Assembly: GCA_022772525.1 (NCBI GenBank)
Contig: JALFAD010000098.1
Span: 1 to 56,638 of the forward strand
Length of the DNA stretch: 56,638 nt
Origin: Clostridiales bacterium
GTDB lineage: Bacteria; Bacillota; Clostridia; Oscillospirales; Oscillospiraceae
Reading direction: 5' to 3'
Position numbers and translations under genes: made by a program. Shown one piece after another: positions 25,324 through 33,929 of this stretch. The notes below the pieces were generated by a model. It was not told the origin of the DNA. It made no database searches and saw only the letters and a program-made list of their open reading frames with translations. Each line of letters starts with the position of its first letter. The first letter of the stretch is position 1.

Positions 25324-26139
25324 TTATCTCCCCTTCCGGCGTGTCAATTTTTCCTTACAGTCATAGAACGCCTGTACGGTTTTGAAATAATACTTACTGA
25401 ATTTCGGGCTTTTGGACAGGGAAACCCGCAGCTTCTGGAAGGTCAGGGCCATCATAAGCCTATACTTGCGCTGCTCCGCTTTGGGGTAATAGGTGTCCAG
25501 CAGCCGCTGCTGGTCTGCCCGGTTGCGCTGGATGTGCTTTTGATCCGCGCTTTCCCCGCCGCCCTGATAGTCGGCGATCACCGTGTCCAGATATTTTGGT
25601 TCCACCTTTTTTTCGCAGACCAGATACCACAGCATCTCCCGGTCTGCCAGAATCCGGTAGGACAGGTCGTAGGGGCGCTGCTTGAGGATATCTGCGCGGT
25701 AGATGGTAGCCTGATGGCAGATCATGGTGCGGTAGCAGGTCATACGGGTCAGCTGCTTTGGGTAAGCCCGAACCTGCCCGGTCATCCGGTCAAAGCACTT
25801 GCCGTAGTACAGCGGCTCTCTTTGTTCGCCAATACCGTCCGCTACGCTTTGCAGGACATCCGGGCTGTAGAACCAGTCGCCGCAGTTCATGAAAATCAGG
25901 TAATCTCCCCTTGCTTCCTCAATGCCCTGATTCATGGCGTCGTAGATGCCCGTATCCTGCCGGGTCACCACCCGGATTCTTGGGTCGGAGGGCAGCTTTT
26001 CGATGCTTCCGTCCTGTGAGCCGCCGTCCTTGACGATGATTTCAAAATTCTCATAGGTCTGGCTCAGCGTGCGCGCCACCGTGTCAAGGAGTCCCTGTCC
26101 GGCGTTCAGGCACACTGTGATAATGCTGAACTGAATCAT
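25324..26139 (-). CDS. GT2 family glycosyltransferase (WcaE-like subgroup)
   Basis: A 271-residue GT2 enzyme with FSIITVCLNAGQGLLDTV, VKDGGSQDGS (36-45) and FMNCGDWFY (83-91). KDGGS/MNCGD in place of DDGS/DSDD, together with TGIYDAMNQGI, is typical of the WcaE/colanic-acid subgroup, so the altered motifs do not imply inactivity. It sits between two GT4 genes of unit 1. Donor unknown. Confidence 0.9.
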   Translation of the reverse strand: MIQFSIITVCLNAGQGLLDTVARTLSQTYENFEIIVKDGGSQDGSIEKLPSDPRIRVVTRQDTGIYDAMNQGIEEARGDYLIFMNCGDWFYSPDVLQSVADGIGEQREPLYYGKCFDRMTGQVRAYPKQLTRMTCYRTMICHQATIYRADILKQRPYDLSYRILADREMLWYLVCEKKVEPKYLDTVIADYQGGGESADQKHIQRNRADQQRLLDTYYPKAEQRKYRLMMALTFQKLRVSLSKSPKFSKYYFKTVQAFYDCKEKLTRRKGR

Positions 26140-26142
26140 GGC

Positions 26143-27243
26143 CTATTTCCTTTCCCCCACAAGCGCCAAATGAGCCTGTACCATATTTTCGATGGTGTAG
26201 CCCTGAATCTTTCTCAAAGAGGCCCGTCCCATGGCTTCCATGTCGGATACCAATACCCTATTCAGCCGGTCGCTCAGGGTCTGAGCGTCATCAATGGGCA
26301 CCAGATAGCCGTTGACGCCGTCCTCCACCAGCTCCATCCCCGCCACGCACTGCTCTGTCGTCACCACCGGCAGGCCGCAGGCCATGGCTTCATTCACCAC
26401 CAGCCCCCAGATATCCTCCCGGGTGGGCAGACAGAACACATCCGCCGCCCGATAGAATTCCGTCAGCTGCTCCTTGGGCCGGAAGCCGCAAAAATGGACA
26501 TTTTCGAGTCCCAGCTCCCGCCGCAGAGTCAGGTAATTCTCGGTGGCCTCGCCGCCTACGATGTAAATGCCAACCTCCGGGGGCAACGCCTTTGCCGCGT
26601 GGAGCAGAATATCAAAGCCCTTGCGCCAGATGAACTGCCCCACAGCGAGAATCATTTTTTCCTCCGGGATATTCAGCCGGCGGCGCAGCGCCTGTTTTTC
26701 CTCCCTTGTGGGCACGTCCGCAAGGATGTCTCTTTCAAACAAGGAAGAAAAGGGGTACTCGACAATTCTGTCAGGGTCTGCTCCGTAATGGGTCAGGAAC
26801 TCCGTGGGATAGCTGCCGGAGCTGAGCCAGCCGCTGGGAAGCCGCACAAGGAACCGCTTGATGCGATACCGCAGCCCGCTGCTTTCGCGGATCAGGCCGC
26901 CGTCGATTTCCATGTAGAAGGGAATCCGAAGCAGCCGCATCCAGAGCATGGCGAGAATCACCGTCGGGGAGGAATACCCCGCCACGATGATGGCGTCATA
27001 GTCCCGCTTCAGCCACCGCAGGACGCTACAGCACAGGGTCCTTCTGCCCTTGCCAATGGCGCCGCTGAGCTGAACGCCCCGAAAGCCGCCCTCTCCTTCC
27101 TCAAACCATTTTTCGTCCCGGTGGGTAAGCTGCCCCCTCCGGTCGGAGTACAGCACCGTAACCTGCGCCGATTTCCCCAGTTCGTCAAAGAAACGAACCC
27201 GGTAGGGAGAGGCGTAATTGGTCAGAAACAGGATTCGTTTCAT
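26143..27243 (-). CDS. GT4 family glycosyltransferase
   Basis: A 366-residue GT-B enzyme: RILFLTNYASPYRVRFFDEL at the N terminus, VGQFIWRKGFDILL at the start of the donor domain and REDIWGLVVNEAMACGLP as the GT4 signature. The short NYASPYRVRFF opening resembles transferases that start from WbnK/WbyK-like acceptor binding, but the linkage is not predictable. It lies 13 bases after the LicD gene. Confidence 0.88.
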   Translation of the reverse strand: MKRILFLTNYASPYRVRFFDELGKSAQVTVLYSDRRGQLTHRDEKWFEEGEGGFRGVQLSGAIGKGRRTLCCSVLRWLKRDYDAIIVAGYSSPTVILAMLWMRLLRIPFYMEIDGGLIRESSGLRYRIKRFLVRLPSGWLSSGSYPTEFLTHYGADPDRIVEYPFSSLFERDILADVPTREEKQALRRRLNIPEEKMILAVGQFIWRKGFDILLHAAKALPPEVGIYIVGGEATENYLTLRRELGLENVHFCGFRPKEQLTEFYRAADVFCLPTREDIWGLVVNEAMACGLPVVTTEQCVAGMELVEDGVNGYLVPIDDAQTLSDRLNRVLVSDMEAMGRASLRKIQGYTIENMVQAHLALVGERK

Positions 27244-27255
27244 CCGTTCACATCC

Positions 27256-28074
27256 TTATTCTCCAAAGTCAATTTCTACAATCTGATGCCGGTTCTCCCG
27301 GCTGCCCTCCGGGGGCGGATTTCTATAGTCGCCGTAATGGTTGGTCAGATACGCGTCATAGTCCTTGGGGCCCGGGAAGGTCACCCCCTCGAAGGAATAC
27401 TCCGCCAGACTTTCGCACCATTCCCGCCGGAAAAAGGTGGGTCTAGGCCGTCCGCTCTGCTCCAAAAGCACGCCGCTCTCCGGGAAAGACACCGCCAGCG
27501 CGTCATAGGCGTGGGCCAGCTCCTTATGAGAGACAAACATCGCTTTTAGCTGATAGTACAGGTATCCGATCCGCTTCTTCCAGAGAATCCGCCCCTGCTC
27601 CATCCACGGCTGATAGCCGCATTTCATCAGCATCATCCGGGCCATGGGCATGAGCTTTCGCACCAGCGCCTGCTGCGCTTCCTTCCCGGCAGGCGCGTTA
27701 TCAAAGGGAAAAATGTCCACATAAAAGCCTTTTTCCCGCATTTTTGCATTCTTTTTGCTTTCCAGATATACCGTATTTCGCTTCATCACCTTGGCGAAGG
27801 GCAGGCCGTAGCCGGCATCCAGATCCCAGGTTTCCAGGCAGTATTCCGGTTTCAGGGCCGTTGGCGCAACGCGGCAGAACTTTTCGTAATCCGCCCGGAG
27901 CATTCCCATGTCCATGTCGTCGTCCCAGGGAATGAAGCCCTGATGCCGCACGGCCCCCAGAAAGGTTCCGTCGGAAAGAAAGTAGCGAATGTCGTTTTCC
28001 TCGCAGACCCGTTTGATTTCCACAGCGATTTCCAGCAGGGTCAGCTGGACCTTCCGCAGCAGCTCCTGTTCCAT
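27256..28074 (-). CDS. LicD family phosphotransferase
   Basis: A 272-residue nucleotidyltransferase-fold protein with the LicD core LSDGTFLGAVRHQGFIPW followed by DDDMD (51-55), the metal-binding acidic cluster. LicD proteins transfer phosphocholine or related phospho-alcohols from CDP carriers to glycans such as teichoic acids and capsules. No licABC-type choline uptake or activation genes are in the window, so the donor could also be CDP-glycerol, CDP-ribitol or similar. It directly abuts the polymerase gene with no spacer. Confidence 0.88.
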   Translation of the reverse strand: MEQELLRKVQLTLLEIAVEIKRVCEENDIRYFLSDGTFLGAVRHQGFIPWDDDMDMGMLRADYEKFCRVAPTALKPEYCLETWDLDAGYGLPFAKVMKRNTVYLESKKNAKMREKGFYVDIFPFDNAPAGKEAQQALVRKLMPMARMMLMKCGYQPWMEQGRILWKKRIGYLYYQLKAMFVSHKELAHAYDALAVSFPESGVLLEQSGRPRPTFFRREWCESLAEYSFEGVTFPGPKDYDAYLTNHYGDYRNPPPEGSRENRHQIVEIDFGE

Positions 28075-29337
28075 TTACGCCTCCTTTTTCCTGAAAAGCG
28101 GCAGTCCCCATTCGGTGAGCGCCATGACGGGGAACAGCCAGAAAAACACGTCGGCAACCAGATTCTGGGTGTTGAAGGACATGAGGAAAATCACCAGCAG
28201 AAGAAGGTTTCCGAAAACGTTCCGCTCCCTTTTCCACAGCAGGGCAATCCACGACGCAAGATGTGCAAGGCCCCCCGCCACGCCCAGAATGGCGAACAGA
28301 ATCAAAGTAGAGCTGGTATTGTGATTGGTTCCGTGGAGCACCGGCGCGATTTTCGTGCCGAACAGCGGATGCGCAAGGAACAGCCGCAAATCGGTAATCA
28401 ATGCGCTGCCCCGGTCTACGGAGGAATCCGAGGGCGTGGTCAGGCGCACAAACATATCGTACAGCTCATACAGCGGCGACAGGACAAACCCCGGCTTCCG
28501 GGCTTCGACAATCACCGCAATTACCACTGCCACGGCAGCCGCGACACAGCCGATACCTATCCAGCGGCCTGCTTTGGTGCGGTAATACTTCTTGTCCAGA
28601 TAGACAAACACCGCGAACAGGCCCAACTCCGCGAAACCGCCGATGGAGTAGGTGGAGATCATGGTGACCGCCAGCAGGATGGTGAAAATCCAGCGGACGC
28701 CCTCTTTATCCCAGCGCACATGGTAGTGGTTCAGGTACAGTCCCAGCAGCAGAAAGAACTGGTAGACCCCCGGCTCCCGGAAAATGCCGAAATTCCGGTG
28801 CCAGAACATATGATCCACCGCGAAACACAGGCCGTAGTCAAAGAACACCATACCCGCGTCGTTGGTCCTGGTGGACGGGCGGGGCACAATACCCGCATAG
28901 CCCAGCTTTCGCAGGACATAGGTGCAGAAAAGGGCGTACACGCTGAGCAGGGTCAGAATTACCACATAGTATTTGGCCACCCGGTTCGTATCCGTAAAAA
29001 AGGTCAGAAACACCGGGAAAATCAGGCACAGCAGGATGCTGAAATACATCATCTGCCAGTCCCGCTTCACCAGCATGGGCAGCAGCAGAAGCAGGGCAAG
29101 CAGCGCCATAAGCAGCAGCCGCCGGTCGGTGACAATTTCCCGCAGATTCCGGCGGTTGTAAATCAGAAAGGCCGCGCCCAGCAGCCCCATCAGCGCCAGC
29201 ATCAGGAACTGGGACTTGTAGAACCCCACAATGACAGAGGTTATGATGGTATCCCGGGCCAGTAGCAGCAGGACAAACAGGAACAGTCCAAAAGCGGCTC
29301 CTGTCCAGCGATTTTTGGGAAACGGATATTGCTTCAT
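28075..29337 (-). CDS. O-antigen polymerase-like membrane protein (Wzy-like)
   Basis: A 420-residue protein with about 11 hydrophobic helices and a long extracytoplasmic loop (about 280-330, with DSSVDRGSALITDLRLFLAH). Topology and length fit Wzy/EpsK-type polymerases, which join lipid-linked repeat units outside the membrane. Sequence conservation in this family is poor, so the call rests on topology, the GSAL...LRLFLAHPLFG segment common near the second active loop, and the presence of a flippase in the same unit. Confidence 0.8.
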   Translation of the reverse strand: MKQYPFPKNRWTGAAFGLFLFVLLLLARDTIITSVIVGFYKSQFLMLALMGLLGAAFLIYNRRNLREIVTDRRLLLMALLALLLLLPMLVKRDWQMMYFSILLCLIFPVFLTFFTDTNRVAKYYVVILTLLSVYALFCTYVLRKLGYAGIVPRPSTRTNDAGMVFFDYGLCFAVDHMFWHRNFGIFREPGVYQFFLLLGLYLNHYHVRWDKEGVRWIFTILLAVTMISTYSIGGFAELGLFAVFVYLDKKYYRTKAGRWIGIGCVAAAVAVVIAVIVEARKPGFVLSPLYELYDMFVRLTTPSDSSVDRGSALITDLRLFLAHPLFGTKIAPVLHGTNHNTSSTLILFAILGVAGGLAHLASWIALLWKRERNVFGNLLLLVIFLMSFNTQNLVADVFFWLFPVMALTEWGLPLFRKKEA

Positions 29338-30452
29338 CTGGCTTCCTCCTCTGATAACTTCATAATGGCAGCTTTCAGATTTTCCGGGCCCCGGGGCACC
29401 GCCATGCCGCCAAACGCATCCGCGACTTCCTCACAGGCGGTGTCCTGATAGACGATGGTTTTGGTGCCGCAGCAGGCAGCCTCCAGCACCGTCATGCCGA
29501 AGGTCTCCTCGGTGCTGGGGCATACGAACACATCCGCCTCGGAATAGGCCTGCACCAGCTGCAAAATATTGTCGGTTCTGGGCAGGCCCAGAATTTCCTT
29601 CGGCAGGGTTTCCAGCTGTTTTGGGTTCAGGCCAATGAGCACAATCTGGAAACCGCTGCCCAGCATCTGAGACAGGGCCATAAAATCCTTCAGGCCCTTG
29701 CGTTCCTCCCAGACGCTGGCAACGCCCAGCACAACAAACTTGTTTTCCAAGCCATATTTCTGCCTGAAATCACCGGGGGTAGGCTTGAATATCTCCCGGT
29801 TTACCTGATTGGAAAGAACCTCCACCGGGTAGTCCCTGAGGAAGCTCCGCTTCACCCGGCTCTCCAGCCAGTGGGAGGGCACCGTCAGGGTCAGGTTGGG
29901 AATCCCGGTAAACAGCGCCCTTTTCCGCTCGTAATTCCTGCGGCTGTTGTCCAAAAGGATGCTCTCCGGGTAGGTGTGCTTCTGGGGGCATCTTTGGCAG
30001 CCATGCTGCCATTTTTCGCAGCACACATAGTCAAAATACACACAATGCCCGGTAAATGCCCAGCAATCGTGAAGCGTCCAGAGAATTTTTTTGCCGCAGG
30101 TGCGAAGATAGCCGAACAGTTCCCCAATGTGAATGTAATAGCCGTGCAGATTGTGCAGCCAGATCACGTCCGGGTCGTATTCCCGCACCCATTTGAGGAA
30201 AGCACGGGTCGCCCTCTTTGAGCCGAAGCCGCTGTTATCCAGCACTCGGCTTTCCAGCGCGTGGCAGTTTACGTCAAAATCCGAGCCGATTTTCACCGTC
30301 TGAATATCGTCACAGCCGGTTTTCATCCGTCCGTAGGCGAGGACGCAGGTGTGTCCCTGCGCATTCAGCTCCCGGCATTTGTCCGCCGCGATGCGGCCCG
30401 TGCTGCCATAGCCCGCCACGGTGTTGATGAACAGGTACTTCACCGCGCTCAC
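29334..30452 (-). CDS. GT4 family glycosyltransferase
   Basis: A 372-residue GT-B enzyme beginning with YLFINTVAGYGSTGRIAADK. DVIWLHNLHGYYIHIGELF and the LWTLHDCWAFTGHCVYFDYV segment with several Cys are typical of a capsule GT4 subgroup. PSTEETFGMTVLEAACCGTK is the donor signature. It follows the CapDMNLEFG-like module, so it is the best candidate for adding the third sugar. It overlaps the polymerase start by 4 bases. Confidence 0.9.
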   Translation of the reverse strand: MSAVKYLFINTVAGYGSTGRIAADKCRELNAQGHTCVLAYGRMKTGCDDIQTVKIGSDFDVNCHALESRVLDNSGFGSKRATRAFLKWVREYDPDVIWLHNLHGYYIHIGELFGYLRTCGKKILWTLHDCWAFTGHCVYFDYVCCEKWQHGCQRCPQKHTYPESILLDNSRRNYERKRALFTGIPNLTLTVPSHWLESRVKRSFLRDYPVEVLSNQVNREIFKPTPGDFRQKYGLENKFVVLGVASVWEERKGLKDFMALSQMLGSGFQIVLIGLNPKQLETLPKEILGLPRTDNILQLVQAYSEADVFVCPSTEETFGMTVLEAACCGTKTIVYQDTACEEVADAFGGMAVPRGPENLKAAIMKLSEEEAR

Positions 30453-30462
30453 CTCCCGAAAA

Positions 30463-31647
30463 TCAATCCTTTCGCCAGACCATCTTGTCCACCACGCCGG
30501 TGTAGGACTGGATGATCTTCACCACCTTGGTGGATACGTTTTCTTCCACATAGTCAGGAACCGGAATGCCGTAATCGCCGTTCCGGTTCATCTCCACGGC
30601 AGTGTCCACCGCCTGCAAAAGATGCCTTTCGTCGATGCCCGCCAGCACAAAGCAGCCCTTGTCCAGGGCCTCGGGGCGTTCCGTGGAGGTGCGGATGCAC
30701 ACCGCCGGGAAGGGATGCCCCACGGAGGTAAAGAAGCTGCTTTCCTCCGGCAGGGTGCCGGAATCGGACACCACCGCGAAGGCGTTCATCTGCAAACAGT
30801 TATAGTCGTGGAAGCCCAGCGGGGTGCTCTGAATCACCCGCCTGTCCAGCTGGAAGCCGGTGGCTTCCAACCGCTTCTTGGAGCGGGGATGGCAGGAGTA
30901 GAGAATGGGCATATCGTACTTCTCCGCCATGGCGTTGATAGCGCGAAACAGGGAGAAGAAATTCTTCTCAGTGTCGATGTTTTCCTCCCGGTGGGCCGAT
31001 AGCAGGATGTATCTTCCCTTCTCAAGGCCCAGACGTTTATGCACATCGGATGCTTCGATAGACGCAAGATTCGCGTGGAGCACCTCTGCCATGGGGGAGC
31101 CGGTGACATAAACGCGCTCCTTGGGCAGGCCGCACTCGTGGAGGTACTTCCGGGCGTGCTCGGAATAGGCCAGATTCACGTCGGAAATGATGTCCACAAT
31201 CCGGCGGTTGGTTTCCTCCGGCAGGCACTCATCCTTGCAGCGGTTGCCAGCCTCCATGTGGAAAATGGGAATGTGCAGCCGCTTGGCAGGAATGGCGGAC
31301 AGGCAGGAATTGGTGTCCCCCAGAATCAGCATGGCGTCGGGTTTGATCTGGGTCATGAGCTTATAGGAGCAGTTGATAATGTTGCCCACGGTGGCGCCCA
31401 GATCGTCGCCCACCGCGTTCATATACACCTCCGGGTCTTTTAGGCCTAAATCCCGGAAGAAAATGCCGTTGAGATTATAGTCGTAGTTCTGTCCCGTGTG
31501 GGCCAGAATGCAGTCAAAATAGGTGCGGCACTTGTTGATCACCGCCGCCAGCCGGATGATCTCCGGGCGGGTGCCCACAATGATTAAAAGCTTCAATTTG
31601 CCGTTATTTTTGAAAGAAATGTCGGAGTAGTCCAGCTTCATTTCCAT
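30463..31647 (-). CDS. capG: UDP-N-acetyl-L-fucosamine synthase (CapG/FnlC-type 2-epimerase)
   Basis: A 394-residue non-hydrolysing 2-epimerase: VGTRPEIIRL, HTGQNYDYNLN, LGDTNS (Asp111), HMEAGNR (Glu132) and SAHREEN. HTGQNYDYNLNGIFFRDL and the long N terminus favour the CapG/FnlC branch, which converts UDP-N-acetyl-L-pneumosamine to UDP-L-FucNAc, over WecB. CapE and CapF genes immediately upstream confirm the pathway. I prefer the ATG at 31647 (AGGTGG 8 bases before) over the GTG at 31650. Either start overlaps the capF stop. Confidence 0.9.
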   Translation of the reverse strand: MEMKLDYSDISFKNNGKLKLLIIVGTRPEIIRLAAVINKCRTYFDCILAHTGQNYDYNLNGIFFRDLGLKDPEVYMNAVGDDLGATVGNIINCSYKLMTQIKPDAMLILGDTNSCLSAIPAKRLHIPIFHMEAGNRCKDECLPEETNRRIVDIISDVNLAYSEHARKYLHECGLPKERVYVTGSPMAEVLHANLASIEASDVHKRLGLEKGRYILLSAHREENIDTEKNFFSLFRAINAMAEKYDMPILYSCHPRSKKRLEATGFQLDRRVIQSTPLGFHDYNCLQMNAFAVVSDSGTLPEESSFFTSVGHPFPAVCIRTSTERPEALDKGCFVLAGIDERHLLQAVDTAVEMNRNGDYGIPVPDYVEENVSTKVVKIIQSYTGVVDKMVWRKD

Positions 31648-32849
31648 CACTCTACCACCTCAAAAAAAGTGTCGGGCCAGGCCGGGTCAAACCGCTCGTT
31701 GGCCCACATGAGCGTCACAAGGTTCTCTGTCTTAGACAGATTGATGATGTTGTGAGTATAGCCGGGAAGCATATGCACCGCCTGAATTTTCTCGCCGGAA
31801 ACTTCAAAATTCAGCACTTCCTCTGTGCCGATTTTCCGCTGCTGGATAAGGCCCTTTCCGGAGACCACGATGAAAAATTCCCACTTGGTGTGGTGCCAGT
31901 GCTGGCCCTTGGTGATGCCGGGTTTGGAAATATTCACGCTGAACTGGCCGCAGTTTTCGGTTTTCAGCAGCTCCGTGAAGCTGCCCCGGGCATCCACGTT
32001 CATTTTCAGGGGAAAGGCTGCCTTTTCCTGCGGCAGGTAGGAAAGGTAGGTGGAATACAGCTTTTTCGCAAAGCTGCCCTCGGGAATCTCCGGCATAAGG
32101 AGGGTCTGGGGCTGCGCCTTGAAGCTGTCCAGCAGGGAGACGATTTGACCCAGCGTGACCCGGTGGGACACGGGCGCGGCGCAGTAGCGGCCCGCATCCG
32201 TCAGGATGGTGGTCAGGCCCTCAAATTCACAGTGGTGCTCTTTCCCCTCCAACGCGTCCAGCATTTCGGCAACCAGATCGTCAATGTACAGCATTTCCAG
32301 CTCCACCGCCGGGTCGCTGACGGTAATGGGCAGGTCGTGAGCGTAGTTATAGCAGAAGGTTGCCACGACACTGTTGTAGTTGGGGCGGCACCACTTGCCG
32401 AACAGGTTGGGAAAGCGGTACACCAGCACCTTCGCGCCGGTTTCCTCGCCGTAGCGGAAGAACAGCTCCTCCCCTGCCTTCTTGGACAGGCCGTAGCCCC
32501 CTTCCGCGTAGCGTCCCACCAGCGTCGCCTGAATGGAGGAGGACAGCATGACGGGGCAGGGATTGTGATGTTTTTTCAGCGTGTCCAGCAGCGTGGAGGC
32601 GAAGCCGAAATTACCCTCCATGAATTCCTCCTGCTCTTTCGGGCGGTTCACCCCGGCAAGGTTGAACACAAAATCCGCCTTTTCGCAGGCTTTCTCCAGC
32701 AGTTCCGTCGGGGAATCCTTGTCGTACAGATATAATTCCCCGATGGACAGGCCGGGCCGGGTTCTGTCCGTGCCGTTTTGCAGACAGCGTAAAGCCGCGC
32801 TCAGGTTTTTCCCCACAAATCCCGCCGCGCCGGTAATCAGAATATTCAT
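31647..32849 (-). CDS. capF: Bifunctional 4-reductase/3-epimerase for UDP-L-FucNAc synthesis (CapF/FnlB)
   Basis: A 400-residue two-domain protein. The N-terminal SDR domain has ITGAAGFVGKNL (5-16) and later YGLSKKAGEELFFRY with the Tyr-x3-Lys pair. The C-terminal cupin (about 285-400) has ARGSFTELLKT and GQHWHHTKWE, His ligands as in the zinc cupin of CapF. CapF turns the CapE product into UDP-N-acetyl-L-pneumosamine. It is slightly longer than S. aureus CapF (about 370). It lies 19 bases downstream of capE. Confidence 0.95.
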   Translation of the reverse strand: MNILITGAAGFVGKNLSAALRCLQNGTDRTRPGLSIGELYLYDKDSPTELLEKACEKADFVFNLAGVNRPKEQEEFMEGNFGFASTLLDTLKKHHNPCPVMLSSSIQATLVGRYAEGGYGLSKKAGEELFFRYGEETGAKVLVYRFPNLFGKWCRPNYNSVVATFCYNYAHDLPITVSDPAVELEMLYIDDLVAEMLDALEGKEHHCEFEGLTTILTDAGRYCAAPVSHRVTLGQIVSLLDSFKAQPQTLLMPEIPEGSFAKKLYSTYLSYLPQEKAAFPLKMNVDARGSFTELLKTENCGQFSVNISKPGITKGQHWHHTKWEFFIVVSGKGLIQQRKIGTEEVLNFEVSGEKIQAVHMLPGYTHNIINLSKTENLVTLMWANERFDPAWPDTFFEVVE

Positions 32850-32868
32850 GGTCTGCCCTCCTGTTTTC

Positions 32869-33918
32869 TCAGCGCTCCTGCTTCATGGCTTCCAGCTCTT
32901 CCCGGATGTAAGCGAGGGACAGAAGCTTCTGCTTCACCTGCTCCACGTCCAGAAGCTGGGTATTGTTGGAATTGAACTCCGTCAGGACGTTGCGCTCCAC
33001 ATCGCCCACCCGGAAGTATTTGTCGTAATTTAAGTCACGCTTATCGCAGGGCACCCGGTAGAAGTTTCCCAAATCGATGGCATGGGCGCACTCCTCGTTG
33101 GTCAGCAGCGTCTCGTACATCTTTTCGCCGTGGCGGATGCCGATAACCTTGATCTCGTGACCGGGGTGGAACAGCTCCGTCACCGCCTGAGCCAGCACCG
33201 CGATGGTGCAGGCCGGGGCCTTCTGCACCAGAATGTCGCCGCTGGTGCCGTGCTCAAAGGCAAAGAGCACCAAATCCACCGCTTCCTCCAGGCTCATGAT
33301 GAACCGGGTCATATTGGGTTCCGTGATGGTGATGGGATTGCCCGCCTTGATTTGGTCGATCCACAGGGGGATGACGCTGCCCCGGGAGCACATGACGTTG
33401 CCGTAGCGGGTGCAGCAGATTTTGGTGGCCTCGGGAGATACGGTGCGGGACTTCGCCACAATGACCTTCTCCATCATGGCCTTGGAGGTGCCCATGGCGT
33501 TGACGGGATAGGCCGCCTTGTCGGTGGACAGGCAGATAACGGTTTTCACCCCGGCGTCAATGGCGGCGGTCAGCACATTGTCCGTGCCGAATACGTTGGT
33601 TTTCACCGCCTCCATGGGGAAGAACTCACAGGAGGGCACCTGCTTCAGAGCGGCGGCATGGAAGATGTAGTCCACGCCGTGCATGGCGCTGCTCACCGAC
33701 TGGATGTCCCGAACATCACCGATGAAAAATTTGATTTTATTCGCCGCTTCCGGCAGCTTTGCCTGAAATTCGTGGCGCATATCGTCCTGCTTTTTCTCGT
33801 CCCGGGAAAAAATGCGGATTTCAGCGATGTCCGTATTCAGAAACCGATTCAGCACCGCGTTGCCGAAGGAACCAGTACCGCCGGTGATCATCAGGGTTTT
33901 ATTGGCAAAAATGCTCAT
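32869..33918 (-). CDS. capE: UDP-GlcNAc 4,6-dehydratase/5-epimerase (CapE/FnlA)
   Basis: A 349-residue cytosolic SDR enzyme and first step of UDP-L-FucNAc synthesis. GGTGSFG (13-19) binds NADP and STDK (131-134) with MGTSK (142-146) form the active site; Met stands where classical SDRs have Tyr, as is normal in this family. KQVPSCEFFPMEAVKTNV is characteristic of CapE/FnlA. It differs from the membrane-bound dehydratase at 36653-38536 by lacking the N-terminal helices, and works on the inverting route to L-sugars. Confidence 0.95.
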   Translation of the reverse strand: MSIFANKTLMITGGTGSFGNAVLNRFLNTDIAEIRIFSRDEKKQDDMRHEFQAKLPEAANKIKFFIGDVRDIQSVSSAMHGVDYIFHAAALKQVPSCEFFPMEAVKTNVFGTDNVLTAAIDAGVKTVICLSTDKAAYPVNAMGTSKAMMEKVIVAKSRTVSPEATKICCTRYGNVMCSRGSVIPLWIDQIKAGNPITITEPNMTRFIMSLEEAVDLVLFAFEHGTSGDILVQKAPACTIAVLAQAVTELFHPGHEIKVIGIRHGEKMYETLLTNEECAHAIDLGNFYRVPCDKRDLNYDKYFRVGDVERNVLTEFNSNNTQLLDVEQVKQKLLSLAYIREELEAMKQER

Positions 33919-33929
33919 ATGCTTCTCTC

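Noticed and set aside
24394-26019. 541-codon plus-strand open frame opposite GT4 and GT2 genes
   Set aside because: Same reason: antisense shadow with no ribosome binding site or recognisable domain.
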